A stretch of DNA of 64,000 nucleotides from Dermatemys mawii (GCA_007922305.1 ML677333.1:17429272-17493271), one strand, 5' to 3'; counted from the first letter of the stretch, positions 46,130 to 57,729 are shown. Numbers and translations: made by a program. Notes: a model not told the origin generated them from the letters alone.

Positions 46130-47280
46130 AAGCTGGTCAGTTTTTGAACTAAAAGTTTTCCGCGTCAGATCCGAGTCTACCTGCACATGGACTGCAGTAC
46201 AACTCTCACAGATTTAGCATTGTGTCTAAAGTGTTGAGTGATGGCATAACAGGATGCACAGGTGCAGAGTGAAGACCAAGTAACCACTTTACAAATGTCC
46301 TAGATAGAGACTAACTCAAGAAATGACTCCCCTTGTGTTCTTGGTGAATGGGCGGTTAATTTGCTTGGCAAGGAAAGGCCTGCCTGGTCATAACATATAC
46401 AAATACAGGAGACGATACACAATAAAATTCTCTTCAAAGAGACTCAGAGGTCGTTCATCCTGTCTGCGATGGCCATGAATAGCTGAGCTGATGAACTGAA
46501 CTGTTTAGTTCTGTCTATGCAGAACACCAGAGCCCTTTGGGCATGCAGGCATTGTTCATCTCTAATGAAGTATGGTTTGGGGCAAAATGTAGGTAAATAA
46601 ATTGATTGGTTAATATGAAAGGTGAACAGCGCTTTAGAGAGAATCTTGGATGAGGGCATAGGTATACTTTGTTCTTAAAATCACTGTATAAAGAGGTTCA
46701 GATGTCAGAGCAGGTAGCTCAGCCACCCTCCAAGCCGAAATGGTGGCTTACCAAAAAAGCCACCTTTGTTGAGGTGTGTAGGAAGGAACACATTGTCAAA
46801 GGCTCAAATGGAGTCCCCAGAGGTTTTGACAAAACTAAGTTCACACTCCAGAGAGGAACATGTTCCCTTATCTGTGGGTAAAATTTTTCCAGGCCTTTCA
46901 AAAGTCTGACTGACATGGCATGAGAGAGTATCGAACGGTTGTCCACGTAAAGATGGAAAGCCAATATTACTGCCATGTGGACCTTGATAGAACTGTCAAA
47001 TTTGATGTTTTAGGAATAATAAATAGTTCAGGATATGCTGGATTGAGGACTGCATTGGTGAAACTCTGAATCAACAAGACAAAATTTTTTAAAAAAATAT
47101 CACTTCCACTTCAAAATGTAAGTAGCCCTGGAGGAGGGTTTTCTGTTATTTAACAAGACATCCCAAACTTGCTCCAAGCAAGACTCCTCCCTATGATTTA
47201 GCCATGGAGCATCTAGGCTATTAAACCTGCTGCAGGTTTGGAGAGTGGGGGAGCAGCCAACCATGATCCTGGGGTCTGGG
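46130..47280 (-). pseudogene. Tyrosine recombinase of DIRS-type element
   Basis: The enzyme would join the circular DNA copy to the target by a phosphotyrosine intermediate. The N-terminal core-binding part reads VLLNNRKPSSRATYILKWK (about 47100-47160). A second piece (46719-46976) has AFHLYVDNRSILSHAMSVRL then LKGLEKFYPQIREHVPLW, ending in KVAFLV. The catalytic part (46140-46659) has SIYLPTFCPKPYF, QRALVFCIDRTKQF, then TAHSPRT with the second catalytic arginine (codon 46339-46341), DICKVVTWSS and CASCYAIT with the nucleophile tyrosine (codon 46246-46248). A TGA at 46444-46446, a TAG before DICKV and a frameshift between the two larger frames show that it is dead. The first catalytic arginine region (SARR-type, near 46700) is not readable. 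Confidence 0.85.
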
Positions 47281-47299
47281 TTCAAAGAAAGCAAAATCA

Positions 47300-47770
47300 C
47301 AGTCTCCTCTGAAAGATTAAGAAGAATGGAAAACCAGTGTTGCTGGTTCCCTAAGATAATCTGAACATGGTCCCCATTGATCTTTAGTACTGCTCTGTGA
47401 AGGAATGCAATTGGAGGGAAAGTATAGCAGAGCTTACGTGACCAGGGTTGTTGGAAAGCATCTGTAATGGAACCAGGACTGCAGCCTTGTAGGGAACAAA
47501 ATCAATGGCATTTTGTGTTGTAAATAGATCTTTCTGGGGATTGCCCACACTGCTGGAAAATGCACCTGGTTATATCCAGGCACAGAGACCATCATGGTGA
47601 TTTGTAAACAATCTGCTTAGGTCACCTTCAAGCTCATTCTGCACCTCTGGAAGTTAAGAGGCTTTGAGATTGATTGAATTGGCAATGCAAAAGTACCAGA
47701 GGTGAATTGGCTCTTGACAAAACAGGGAAGAGTGAGCTCCTCAATCCCGTAATTGTGTAAATCACCAGAC
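47300..47770 (-). pseudogene. RNase H domain of DIRS-type element
   Basis: On the minus strand one frame contains EPIHLWYFCIANSINLKASQ then LPEVQNELEGDLSRL, matching the DIRS RNase H segment (EAI-LW-FCI-NSI-L-A-HLPGVQN-LAD-LSR). Shifted frames continue with DLFTTQN, then DAFQQPWSRKLCYTFPPIAF and LKINGDHVQIIL, matching the following DLFA--N and the AL--PWP--L-YAFPPL, L-KI, VILIAP segment. An expected aspartate after ELA is replaced by glycine (ELEGDLSR). Frameshifts separate the blocks. Confidence 0.8.
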
Positions 47771-47899
47771 AGGAGACACATTAACTAGGGTAAAGTGCTG
47801 ATTTCCAACAGAAGGTATTACATCCTGGCTGACAAGGAAGGCCCATTCACACCAGACAGACTAGAGTGGAACACTGAAGAGGATTAATGTACATCTGAT

Positions 47900-48885
47900 G
47901 TATGTGCAAAGGCTTTTGCTGATAGCAAAAGACTCAAAAACTAGATGCTCTTCAAATTCCATTTTTGGCCTGCCTACTTATATTTTTACACTTGACTTGC
48001 CAGAATTTCTATTTTCCTCAGTAGGATTTGACTTCCAATTTTGAAAAGATGCCTTTTTGTCTCCAACCGCCTCTTTTACTCTGTTTAGTCACAGTGGCAT
48101 TTTTTATCCTTTTACTATTCTTTTTAATTTTGAGGTATGCATTTAGTTTAAGCCTCTATTATGGTGTTTTTAAAAAGTTTCCATGTAACTTGCAGGAATT
48201 TCACTCTTGTGACTGTTCCTTTTAATTTCTTTTTAACTAACTTCCTTATTTTTGTGTAGTTCTGAAGTTAAATGCTACAGTGGGTGACTGATTTGGTATT
48301 TTCCTCCCATGTTACATTTAATTACTTTATGGTCACTATTACTGAGTGGTTCAGCTATATTCTCCTCTTAGACTAGATCCTGTGCTCCACTTAGGACTAA
48401 ATCAAGATTTGCCTCTTCCCTGGACTAGCTGCTTCAAGAAGCTGTCATTTATGGTGTCTAGAAACTTCATCTCTGCATCCCATCCTGAGGTGACATGTAC
48501 CCAGTCATTCCTCATTATTATTGAGTTTTCTATTTTATAGCTTCTCCTCAAGCACTTCACAATCACCATCATGCTCAGGTGGTTGGTAGTATACTACTTC
48601 TGCTATCGCATGGCGTTTCTATCCAGAGAGAAGATTTTTATTATATTTTACTCCCTGTTTCCTTTCATACATAATGTCACTCATGCTCCAACATGACCTA
48701 TTCTGTCACTCCTGTATAATTTGTAATATTACAATCCACCAAGTGTCCTTGATGCCTATTATATCAATATCCTCATTTAAGAGTCATTTAACTTTGTTTC
48801 AGAATTTCCTGCAGAAAACTGAAAATGCACGCCCAAACATCTGGTCCCACTCAAACCTCTGTCTTACCATGCCCTGAGCCCAGCT
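47900..48885 (-). mobile_element. CR1/L3-type LINE endonuclease fragment, antisense
   Basis: On the minus strand, at about 48421-48507, the frame reads DWVHVTSGWDAEMKFLDTIN then DSFLKQLV. At 48313-48345 it reads LSNSDHKVIKC, containing the SDH motif of APE-type endonucleases (SDH codons 48326-48334). This is the C-terminal half of the nuclease that nicks the target in CR1-group LINEs. Frames between are interrupted by a stop and an indel. The sequence left of 48250 and right of 48510 agrees with a repeat I recall as very common in turtles. It abuts the DIRS relic. Confidence 0.75.
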
Positions 48886-48889
48886 CTCC

Positions 48890-51800
48890 AGCCCCATAGG
48901 CGATGGGCAGTTTCTACAGAGCATGGGGCAGAACGAACAGTGCCACAGACACCCTTCATACCTGCTCCATTTTACAATGGACAGATCCCAGTAGAGGGGA
49001 TCCTACATGCATGTAATTGGTGTGACCCTTGGACATCTGTCAGTTCAATTGTTCCTGAGGAAGGTATATATTCTTCATAACACACCAGTCTTAGGTAATA
49101 GCACAAACAGCACCATCAAGTGAGAATCATTGCTAACTCCAGTTTATGCTGGGATGCATGAGAATTGGTAGTCCATGAACTTTTATCTTAGCTAAAGCAA
49201 TTGCAAATGCTATTATGCCTCTCATTGCAGATTTTTTTTAAAAAGGGGCATCTCTTATAAACCAAGCCATTATGATGTATCTTCTCTTCTTATTATAAAC
49301 CTCTGATAATAGAATACTATATTTTGGCTCCCAAGAATATTGTTTTTTCTCTCTATGTACATAAAACATTTGTATAATGCCCCAGAGATAGCACTCGAAC
49401 GAGTAAAGCATGCCCCTTTTGCTTAAAAGATGTTTTCATTTTGAGAGCTTCTGGCTCAAAAATGACTTTCGTGTTCTGCCTCTCTCAGATGCAATTGTTC
49501 TTTAGACATATGCCCTTAGTGGCAGCCTTCAGTCCAGAAGTAAAAAATTGAAGCCCTACTGAAATATAATATTGAATCAGTTCGCAGGATGGTTATATTG
49601 CTTGGATGCTGCCAAGAAGTCCAGGAATTCCTAATTCTCTCTCTTCCCCCTCCCCCATTTCACAAAACAAATCAAAGTGAAAGGGCATGTGCATGAAATA
49701 TTTATCTTGCGTTAATAATTCCCCGGCAAACCCTAGAAACACTAGCAAAATAAAGCCATGCTGGCTCCTGGCATTTAAAGACAAACTAACTTTCTGTATC
49801 TGCCCACCCTGACAAAAACCAAAATGACTCACCCCCAATTTATAACGCTTGTTATAAAATGAAAATTAAAGTAAAACAATGGCTCTTGGCTGAGAAATGT
49901 ATTGGAAAACATAATCACTAACTCAAATGTGATAAATCCTTATAAGTCATCTGCTCATAAATCCTCTTTAAAACTACCACAAGTCTTTACTGCATCTTTC
50001 CCATAAAACTATTGAGTGTTTCTTCTGCTATAAGGTTTGTGGAATTTAAGTTATGAATATAATTTGGGCACACTACAGGAAAGGCATTCGGGTAAATAAA
50101 AGTTAACTGCACTGTATATTTTGTTATGGTCGTTGGTTTACAGTGGGCCTGATCCAGCTCTAAATGTGAGCAAATATAGTGCTGAACAGGGACATTATTC
50201 TTCCAAGTAACCATTACACTGATACTTGGAACAGTACATGCTGTGCCCTGGGCAGCACTAATGCTGCTCATGAAGAGATAAGAATGCTGAATGTTTTAGT
50301 TAGTCCCATGTTTATACTGTATGTACGCATAGCCGCAGTTCCTAGGGCAGCTCTATGATGGCCTGGCCCACCGCTCTGAGCCAGATGTGTAAAGCTATCT
50401 ATTCTTTTTCTTTAACAGGCTGCACTGCTGAGGCCCTCCTAAGACAAGCCTGACAGCTGCACTAAAGAAGTTTAGTTTGGCAGTTAGCAGAAGTCTTCAT
50501 GCATATGTCCCATACAGGATGTCAAATTGGACCTAAACCGTGGCTGTGAGAATTCAGTGTTTAGGAAGCAGTGTTAAAGTTGAGAGAACTTTGTTTTTAG
50601 TCATAAAAATACTTGAGCCTTTACTCGTGTATCCATCTCCCTTGGTCTGGATTTTCCTACTGCTGCTATTTTCCCAACATAGAACCTCACCATATCTCCC
50701 TAACCCTAAACTGAAGGCACCATAAAGGCTAAAGAAAATGATGTGTACCTTTTGAAGCTCTGAGGTTGGCAGGTTCTTTTTTCAGGCTGCAATGCTTCAA
50801 CTGATAGTACACAGCAGTTCACCTGAGCCCTGCACATTGCAGGCCTGGGGACTTAGCTCACATTTGCCAATGAATATGATACTTTTGGAAGTGAATTGCT
50901 TAAGACAAGTGTCATATAGGTACAGACAAGGTAAGCTTCCTCCCACCAGTGTGTCAATTCTGTAACAGTTCTGTTATTCCAGTTCTCTATCTCCCTTCCT
51001 GGATGGTTGCTTCTCTTAGGAATAGCAGCAAATATCTATCTGTAGGTATCCATCAGCATAGTATCTAAGCAGCAGTGTGCACCAAATTGTTACACAGAAG
51101 GAGAGCTTGGAGTTTTTCTTTTAAGGCATTATTGATATGAGCAACTGAATTTACAACAAGGAGGGCATAGCAGCAAGCTAAGGCAGCCACATGCAGAAAA
51201 CGATAGTGGAAGATCTAGTGCTAGTAGCCTGAAAACGTTGGATACCTTCAGTATGGCTCATAGGAAGCTACAGGTTTTGCTGGAAAACTAGTCACTAGCT
51301 GCACAGATGCACAGAGATGCACATTCCCACATCTTTTAGTCGATGATGCCATATCTGGAGTTTGTTTCCAAAGGAAAACACTGGCTTTTCTGCTTCATTG
51401 AAGAAATGAACTATATTTTCTGTTGGTCAGGAAACACTGCCCATATACACATTACATACATTGGCAGTGGTGAGGAGGAGGAGCACTCCACTGCCACTCC
51501 ACTGCCACTCCAGGTTGGGCACTGCTGGGACTCAGCAGTGGGCTCAAAACTGAGCAAGCGGCATTAAGACCTAGTGCACGAGGGTCACAGCACTAAACCT
51601 GAGGGGCACCGTAACCCCCATGCACAATCTTACTCTCTCAATCTTGGCCTTAGTGCTGCCCCTTCTCCCCGCATCCTGCTGGAGAGACAGCAGGGGTAGT
51701 AGAACTTAGTGTGGCGATCCCTACTGCTCCATACTGCTGCCTGGAGCCAGCTCCTACACCAGGGATCCCCACCCAGGGGCCTGCCTGGCTTTGCCCTGCT

Positions 51801-53310
51801 TCCATCTGCCCATGTCCCCTCTTAGGGATGTGGAGTGACACTGCTCTTGGGCTGGGCAGTGGAGCAGAGGCCAGTAGCTACTGTGGAAATAGCTCTATAG
51901 GCACTAATATCAAAATTTTCTAGGGTACACCTACTTATATTACTATCATAAGCAAACTTTTTCTTTAAACACTAGTCTGAGGTTTCAGTCTAACAAATCA
52001 AATCAGTATTCAATATACTGAGTATTTACTGTTCAGTTAAGTTATTTGATCAGGAAATAGTTCTAAATGACATGGTGCATCTTGGGCTAAGTTCTTCACA
52101 AAGTACACTTGAACCTAGGTCAGAGCAAGATATTGGTCTCTGACTACTTTTAAAAATATACACCATCACATTTCTGAGGGGGAAAAAGTCAGACTAATTC
52201 CTTTAACATCAAAAAACTCCTTCTAACTCATTCAGTATATTGTTAATTGGTATTTTAAATTATCTGCTGCTTGATAAATATGCCCATAACAGCAGCTATA
52301 TCATGCACACACCTTTCAGGCACAGAAGTACAGAATGTGTTCCGAGTGTGTATTATAGTTTAATTGTTTGTCACATGACTAAAAATTCAAGTGAAGACTT
52401 ACCTTTACTTTTCACACATCAAATGTTTTTGTAAGGGCTCGATTCTGTACGGTACTGGGCTTCCTCTGACTTGAACAGGAGTTGATGACACCCGATACTT
52501 GAAAGGAGTTCTCAGTACCTGGCAGGACGAAGCCTTACAAGGACATAATTGGCTGAGCATTACACTCAGCTTGACGACATTTCTCTTTCCATGATAAGAT
52601 CACCTTTGACCACCACTTCCAATCAATTCAAAAATTTAAAGGAATGTTCTGGTGGGCAACAATGGTCAGAATTCTATTGATTAAAAAAAAAAAACTTGAG
52701 AAACTAAAACAGAGGTTCTCTTATGTCCAGCTATTACACCTCGCCAGGTCCTTGTGGGAAACCATCTGAAAGCATGGTAAATGTTTTTCCCCAGTCAGTG
52801 ATAGGAAAGAAAGCCTTTTGCTTATCAATGTCTTCTATAGCATTTACATAAAAAAAGATACTGCTCAAGTCTGAGTATAGATTGCAACATCGTCCTCTTT
52901 CATAAACTAGAAACTATATATTGCAATATGTAGCCATTTTATGTTTAATCTTATATATCCCCAACAGTCTTATGTCTGTTACATATAGAGAAATTAGATA
53001 AATTACTATATTTTTGCTGAAGTGTTACAATCATTACTTTATTTCTAAGAATTCAGAATGATAAAACACAGGAACCCCAAAACAGAGGGAAAGCAGGCTT
53101 CTCCCTAAAGAGAGAGGCACACCTCACCCCATTTTACTATGGGCTGGCTCTCTGCAGACCGACTGTATATGACCAAGATCACACACTTCTCTATAGAGCC
53201 CTCTAGCCAGCAAGCAGGCCCAGAAAACCCTTTAATATTACAAGCTATTACTTCAAGTAAAACAATTTTCAATACACCACAGAAAAACAATATGATGTAC
53301 ATTTTTAACA
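48890..53310. other. Long intergenic stretch, mostly empty
   Basis: No coding frame with family resemblance. The only nameable items are a short minisatellite (51483-51513) and a faint dispersed repeat at about 52433-52545. Confidence 0.5.
51483..51513. repeat. 12-bp minisatellite (ctccactgccac)
   Basis: About two and a half units of ctccactgccac in direct tandem. Confidence 0.8.
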
Positions 53311-53317
53311 GGGAAGG

Positions 53318-53525
53318 CAATTAACCACTGAAACAACTTACTAGGGGTTATGGTGCTTCTCCATTACCGACAACTTTTAATTCAAGGTCAGATGTTATTT
53401 TTCTAAAAGCTATGGTCTAGTTCAAAATAGGAATTAATTCAGAAGAGTCCTATGACCTGTGTTATACAGGAGATCAGAGTAGATGATCACGGTGAACCTT
53501 TCTGCCCTTAGAATCTACGAATAAG
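53318..53525 (+). mobile_element. CR1 3' fragment
   Basis: Sense-strand terminal segment: attaaccactgaaacaactt, then cctatgacctgtgttataca with ggagatcagagtagatgatc, ending agaatctacgaata. The octamer end is mutated. Confidence 0.75.
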
Positions 53526-53989
53526 GTAGTGAAGTAATTCAGTGTGGTACCTTTGAGGCATATTAAACACTTGGACTCTTTTTATTAATATATAAATAAA
53601 GGTTTGTACTTTCCCTCTTCAGTAAAACTGACCTTTAGTAGAACCTTCTGTTCCTCCTATAAATGTCTGCCGGCATTCTAAAGCCATTAATGCAGCAGCG
53701 TATTTCCTGTGTCTTCATAGAAGCCTGGAGACCTGAACAATCAGGATTATAATTTTACACTCTTGTTTGTTTTACCACTTGTGTGATAATGTGATTTAAA
53801 CAGTAAATGTCAATTTGTTCTTCAGATACATTATGCCTGTGTTATACATGCCAATTTGTCACAGAGTTGCTTAATTTTTGTTCCCAGCTTTTTAAAGGTT
53901 TGAATAGCTATTCCCTACAAACTGCACAGGATATAGGAATAAAACTGAAAGTCCCAATCCTATGTCCTTTTTAACCTTTTCACCTCACA

Positions 53990-55405
53990 TATGTTTTTAA
54001 GGGAAGAATCAACATGGATTTTGTAAAGGGAAATCATGCCTCACGAATGTACTAGAATTCTTTGACAGGGTCAACAAGCACGTGGATAAGGGGGATCCAG
54101 TGGATATAGCGTACTTAGATTCTCAGAAAGCCTTTGACAAGGTCACCAAAGGCTCATAAGCAAAGTAAGCTGTCATGGAATAAGAGGGAAGGTACTCTCA
54201 TGGATGAGTGGTTAAAAAATGGAGTGGAACTGAAAACATAGTAACTGGAAACAAAAGGTAGGAGTAAATGGTCAGTTTTCAGAATGGAGAGAGGTAAACA
54301 GTGGTGTCCTCCGGGGGACCAGTACCGTTCAATATATTCATAAATGATCTGGAAAATGGGTAAACAGACAGGTAGCAAAATTGGCAGACAATAAAATAAT
54401 TAGTCAAGATAGCCAAGTCCAAAGCAGACTGCAAAGAATTACAAAGGGGTCTCACAAAACTGAGTGATTGGATAACTAAATGGTAGATGAAATTCAGTAT
54501 TGATAAATGCAAAGTAATGCACATTGAAAAACTTTATAATTTTATATGTACAGTTTGGATTAAATGTCCAGATTAACTTTTGCCACTCAAGAAAGAAAGT
54601 CATTGTGGATAGTTCTCTGAAAACATCCACTCAATGGGCAGTGGCATCAAAAAAAGCTAATAGAATATTGAGAATCATTAGGAAAGTGATAGATAAAACA
54701 GAAAATATTATATTGCCTCTATATAAATCCATGGTATGCCCACATGTTGAATACTGCGTGCAGATCTGGTCACCCCATCTTAAAAAAAAAAAATATTGGA
54801 ATTGGAAAAAGGACGGAAAAGGGCAACGAAAATTATTAGGGGTATGGAACAGCTTCCATATGAAGAGAGATTAATAAGACTGGGACTTTTCAGCTTGGAA
54901 AAGAGGCAACTAAGGGGACATATGATAGAGGTCTATAAAGTCATGAATGGTGTGGAGAAAGAAATTAGCAAGGGTTATTTACTCCTTCTCATAACACAAG
55001 AACTAGGGGTCACCAAATGAAATTAGTAGGCAGCAGATTTAAAACAAACATAAGGAAGTATTCACACAATGCACAGTAAACCTGTGGAACTCTTTGCCAG
55101 AAGATGTCATGAAGGGCAAGATTGTAACAGAGTTCAAAAATGAATTAGATAATTTCTTGGAGGATAGGTCCATCAATGGCTATTAGCCAGGATGGGCATG
55201 GATGCAAAACCATGCTTTGAAGTGACCTTAGCGTCTGTTTGCTAGAAGCTGGGACTGGGCAACAGGGAACGGATCATTTGATGATCACCTGTTCTGTTCA
55301 TTCCCTCTGGGGTATCTGCAATAACCACTTTTGCAAGACAAGATACTCAACTTATGTGGACCTTTGATCTGACTTAATATGGCCATTCTTATGGATGAGC
55401 TCAGC
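53990..55405 (+). mobile_element. CR1 retrotransposon, 5'-truncated, sense
   Basis: Begins inside the reverse transcriptase at the GFCKGKSCLTN-type segment (54015-54045 region). It continues through the motif A block (DIAYLDSQKAFDKV, about 54105-54145) and a shortened motif B. The motif C block is changed from FADD to LADN. The C-terminal blocks follow (AVASKKANRILRIIRKVID then MVCPHVEYCVQIWSPHLKK, 54640-54790). The 3' part (FSLEKRQLRGHMIEVYKVMN at about 54885, then the terminal untranslated region) ends near 55400 with atggccattcttatgga. This is the subfamily seen at 17447-17810. Several small deletions shorten the polymerase. Confidence 0.9.
54000..55160 (+). pseudogene. CR1 reverse transcriptase, catalytically broken
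   Basis: The polymerase domain is present in pieces on different frames. One of the paired catalytic aspartates is lost (ADD to ADN, about 54385-54400), a stretch of motif B is deleted near 54305-54325, and part of the sequence after KAFDKV is missing near 54140. The C-terminal half (54524-54874, then 54796-55020) is the best-preserved part. The copy cannot encode an active enzyme. Confidence 0.8.
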
Positions 55406-55844
55406 GTTGTTATCCCCACTATTTTCTACAGTCATTTGGAAGCCAGCAGCTTCTCCTTCCAAGGCTCTGGCTCAGGAGAGATGCTAATTACCTAAGAGTG
55501 AAATATTGAACATCCCCTGGGTAGGTTTCAAGTGCTGCTTATAGCAGTGGAATCTATTTATAGTTGAAGAAAAACTCTGTGCTATAAATGGAATGAAAGC
55601 ACACTGAAATGTACTGAAGCAATTTTAATTTCATCATTATTTGTTTCATTATATTGAATTTGGTAAGTACAAAATAGGCTCCAATCTCTCTGCACCATCT
55701 TTTCATATTCATTTCAGCTCTATTTATCCTTAGTGGTTTTTTATGTTTCCCAAAATGTGCTCGGCTTTTCCAAAGACAAAGGAAGAAAACTCTGCCCTAG
55801 AAAGTGAATATACGAGTATTGTTATTCTTTAGATCTATAATCTA

Positions 55845-56215
55845 AAGGTATTATGTGGCCTCCCATAAATGTAGTATCTGAGCACTGCACAATCTTTACA
55901 GTTCTCACAGTGCATGTATGAAGTACTATTATCTCCACTTTGGATATGGGGAATAGAGGCACAGACACCCAGAGGTATTTAGGTACCTAACTCCCATTGA
56001 AATCAGCAAGAGTTAGGCACCTGGATACATTTGAGGTTGTGGGCCAGAGAGACTAAAGTTCAGAGCCTCAAAGATATTTAGGAAACTAAATATCTTTGAA
56101 GATGTGGGCCAAGGTGATTGCCTGGGCTCACATAGTAAGTCTAGAGCATAGCAAAGAATTGAACACTTATGTCCCAAGTCCTACACCACCATCCTCCTAT
56201 TTCCTAGACTACCCT
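55845..56215 (-). repeat. CORE/MIR-type SINE, antisense, interrupted
   Basis: On the minus strand the head (gtgtaggacttgggacataa and gtgttcaattctttgctatg) and the tail (ataatagtacttcatacatg, then gtgctcagatactacattta) of the SINE family at 28605-28855 are recognisable. They are separated by about 140 bp of foldback sequence (55970-56111). Confidence 0.65.
55970..56111. mobile_element. Two small foldback repeats inside a SINE
   Basis: The first unit has ggtatttaggtacctaactc and, inverted, gagttaggcacctggataca. The second has CAAAGATATTTAG then, after gaaa, CTAAATATCTTTG, a perfect 13-bp hairpin. Both ends carry gtgggcc-like flanks. They look like two relatives of one foldback family, one internally shortened. 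Confidence 0.65.
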
Positions 56216-57110
56216 TCCTCTTTGAATCACAAAACTTCCACACAAGTTTGCTTCTTTGGGTCTCTATTTATTCAGGCTTTGTATTGTTTTGACACCCAAG
56301 CATCCTTTTCATGGATGTTGGATACATTTTTCCTTCTCCAACTGATAACATATCCAGCTGTGCATTGCATTGCAGCAAGATTGAGGAGTCTTTGTTCCCA
56401 GAACAACTACCTTTTGAGATCCTCTTTGCCAAATATGTTGTTGTTCTACTACAATTTCATCAAGTGTTTGTTTTGATTATAAAACACCTCCCACATCCCA
56501 GCTGAGCAGACTGTCTTCCTCCAAACCCTGCAAATGTGCCAGGAAAGTTGCCAGCAGAGAGCAACGCCCATTGAGGAAACCCAGTTGAGAAATTTCAGGG
56601 AGCTGACATAATCATAACCCTGCTCCATGGCCAATTAGAAATACTCAAGCTAGGACAAACTATTTCCTTCTTAAGGCGGTTGCTTTATCCTACAGAACCT
56701 AAGTTACATATGAACTTAGGATACACTCTTATTGAAGTCTGCAGCCAAATAGACTAAGACAAGGAAAGCTGATAGAAATGTTCCCATCCAAAACATTTGA
56801 TGGAAAGTGGCCTTTTCCTCAAAAGCAACAAAAAAGATGGTAGAGAAAATTTCTACCTTATGAAGTTTTGGGATTTTTCTATAAAAGCTAAAAATCCTTT
56901 TAGTTCACCCTCCATCCCCTAATTCCCATGCCACTTTCCCCTTTTTCACTGAAAAAAGGGAGCCCCATTGTCCTACCCAGCCACTCAGGTGATTTGTTCT
57001 GCTCCTCCTGATCACCTCAGTCCCCAAGGAAACACTTAAAAGAGCCACTACCCTTTTTTCCTGAAAATCCAGGTAAAGACCTCTTGCCTTTGCGATTGCA
57101 GGGGTTATAG

Positions 57111-57261
57111 CAGAGATCGGCAACCTTGGCTGGCCGCCGCTTCCCACAGTCCACATTGGACCGGAGTGGCAAACCGCAGCCAGTGGGAGCCGCGATCGGC
57201 CGAACATGCGGATGCGGCAGGTAAACAAATTGGCCGGGCCCGCCAAGGTTGCCGATCCCTG
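57111..57261. mobile_element. Short hAT-type element with 8-bp target duplication
   Basis: A 151-bp element with ends CAGAGATCGGCAACCTT and AAGGTTGCCGATCCCTG (inverted repeats, 16 of 17 matching) flanked by perfect 8-bp direct repeats GGTTATAG (57103-57110 and 57262-57269). This is diagnostic of a hAT-superfamily non-autonomous element. The interior is GC-rich with CpG-containing blocks (gatcggccgaacatgcgg). Confidence 0.9.
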
Positions 57262-57268
57262 GGTTATA

Positions 57269-57729
57269 GTTATATATCTCTATCCCGATATAACCATGGC
57301 CCAATATAACACGAATTCGGTTATAACACAGTAAAGCAGCGCTCTGGGGGTGGGGCTGCTTTACCTCATTATATCTGAATTCGTGTTACCACAAGCGGTT
57401 CCTCTGTGCCCCTGCCCTCACTTGCTGCGGCCCTACCACCCCAGCTCACCTCCACTCCACCTCCTCCCACACGCTGCTGCCACTCCACTTCTCCCTGCTC
57501 CTTTCCTCCCAGGCTTTCCATGCCAATCAGCTGTTTGGTGTGGCAAGCCTGAAAGGGAAGGGGGGAGAAGCGAAGCGACGGCAGCGTGTTCAGGGGAGGA
57601 GGCAGAGCGGAGGTAAGCTGGGTCGGGGAGCAGTTCCTCTCCTTACCCTGATATAATACGGTGTCACCTATAACACAGTGAGATTTTTTAGCTCCAGAGG
57701 ACTGCGTTATATCGGGGTAGAGGTGTAAC
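57269..57729. mobile_element. Foldback DNA element with nested hairpins
   Basis: Terminal inverted repeats: the left end has TCTCTATCCCGATATAAC (57277-57294) and the right end GTTATATCGGGGTAGAGGTG (57706-57725). Inside are two more inverted pairs: 57309-57343 with 57356-57390 (around cacgaattcggttataac), and a large GC-rich palindrome centred near 57530 (cctcctcccacacgctgctg versus cggcagcgtgttcaggggag). I recall this element as common in turtles; the superfamily is uncertain to me. No transposase. Confidence 0.75.

Larger units (their letters stand above)
46130..47890 (-). mobile_element. DIRS-type tyrosine-recombinase retrotransposon relic, antisense
   Basis: About 1.7 kb in which, on the minus strand, an RNase H domain (about 47300-47770) is followed by a tyrosine recombinase (about 46130-47280). 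This is the order found in DIRS-group retrotransposons, which integrate with a tyrosine recombinase instead of a DDE integrase. Both domains are readable in short frames with scattered stops and frameshifts. The reverse transcriptase proper is missing on the right, where a CR1 endonuclease fragment begins at about 47900. No split or inverted terminal repeats of DIRS type were recognised, so the true ends are unknown. Confidence 0.85.

Noticed and set aside
54154..54630. Minus-strand open frames over the 54-kb CR1
   Set aside because: Antisense shadows of a sense-strand CR1 with recognisable polymerase blocks.
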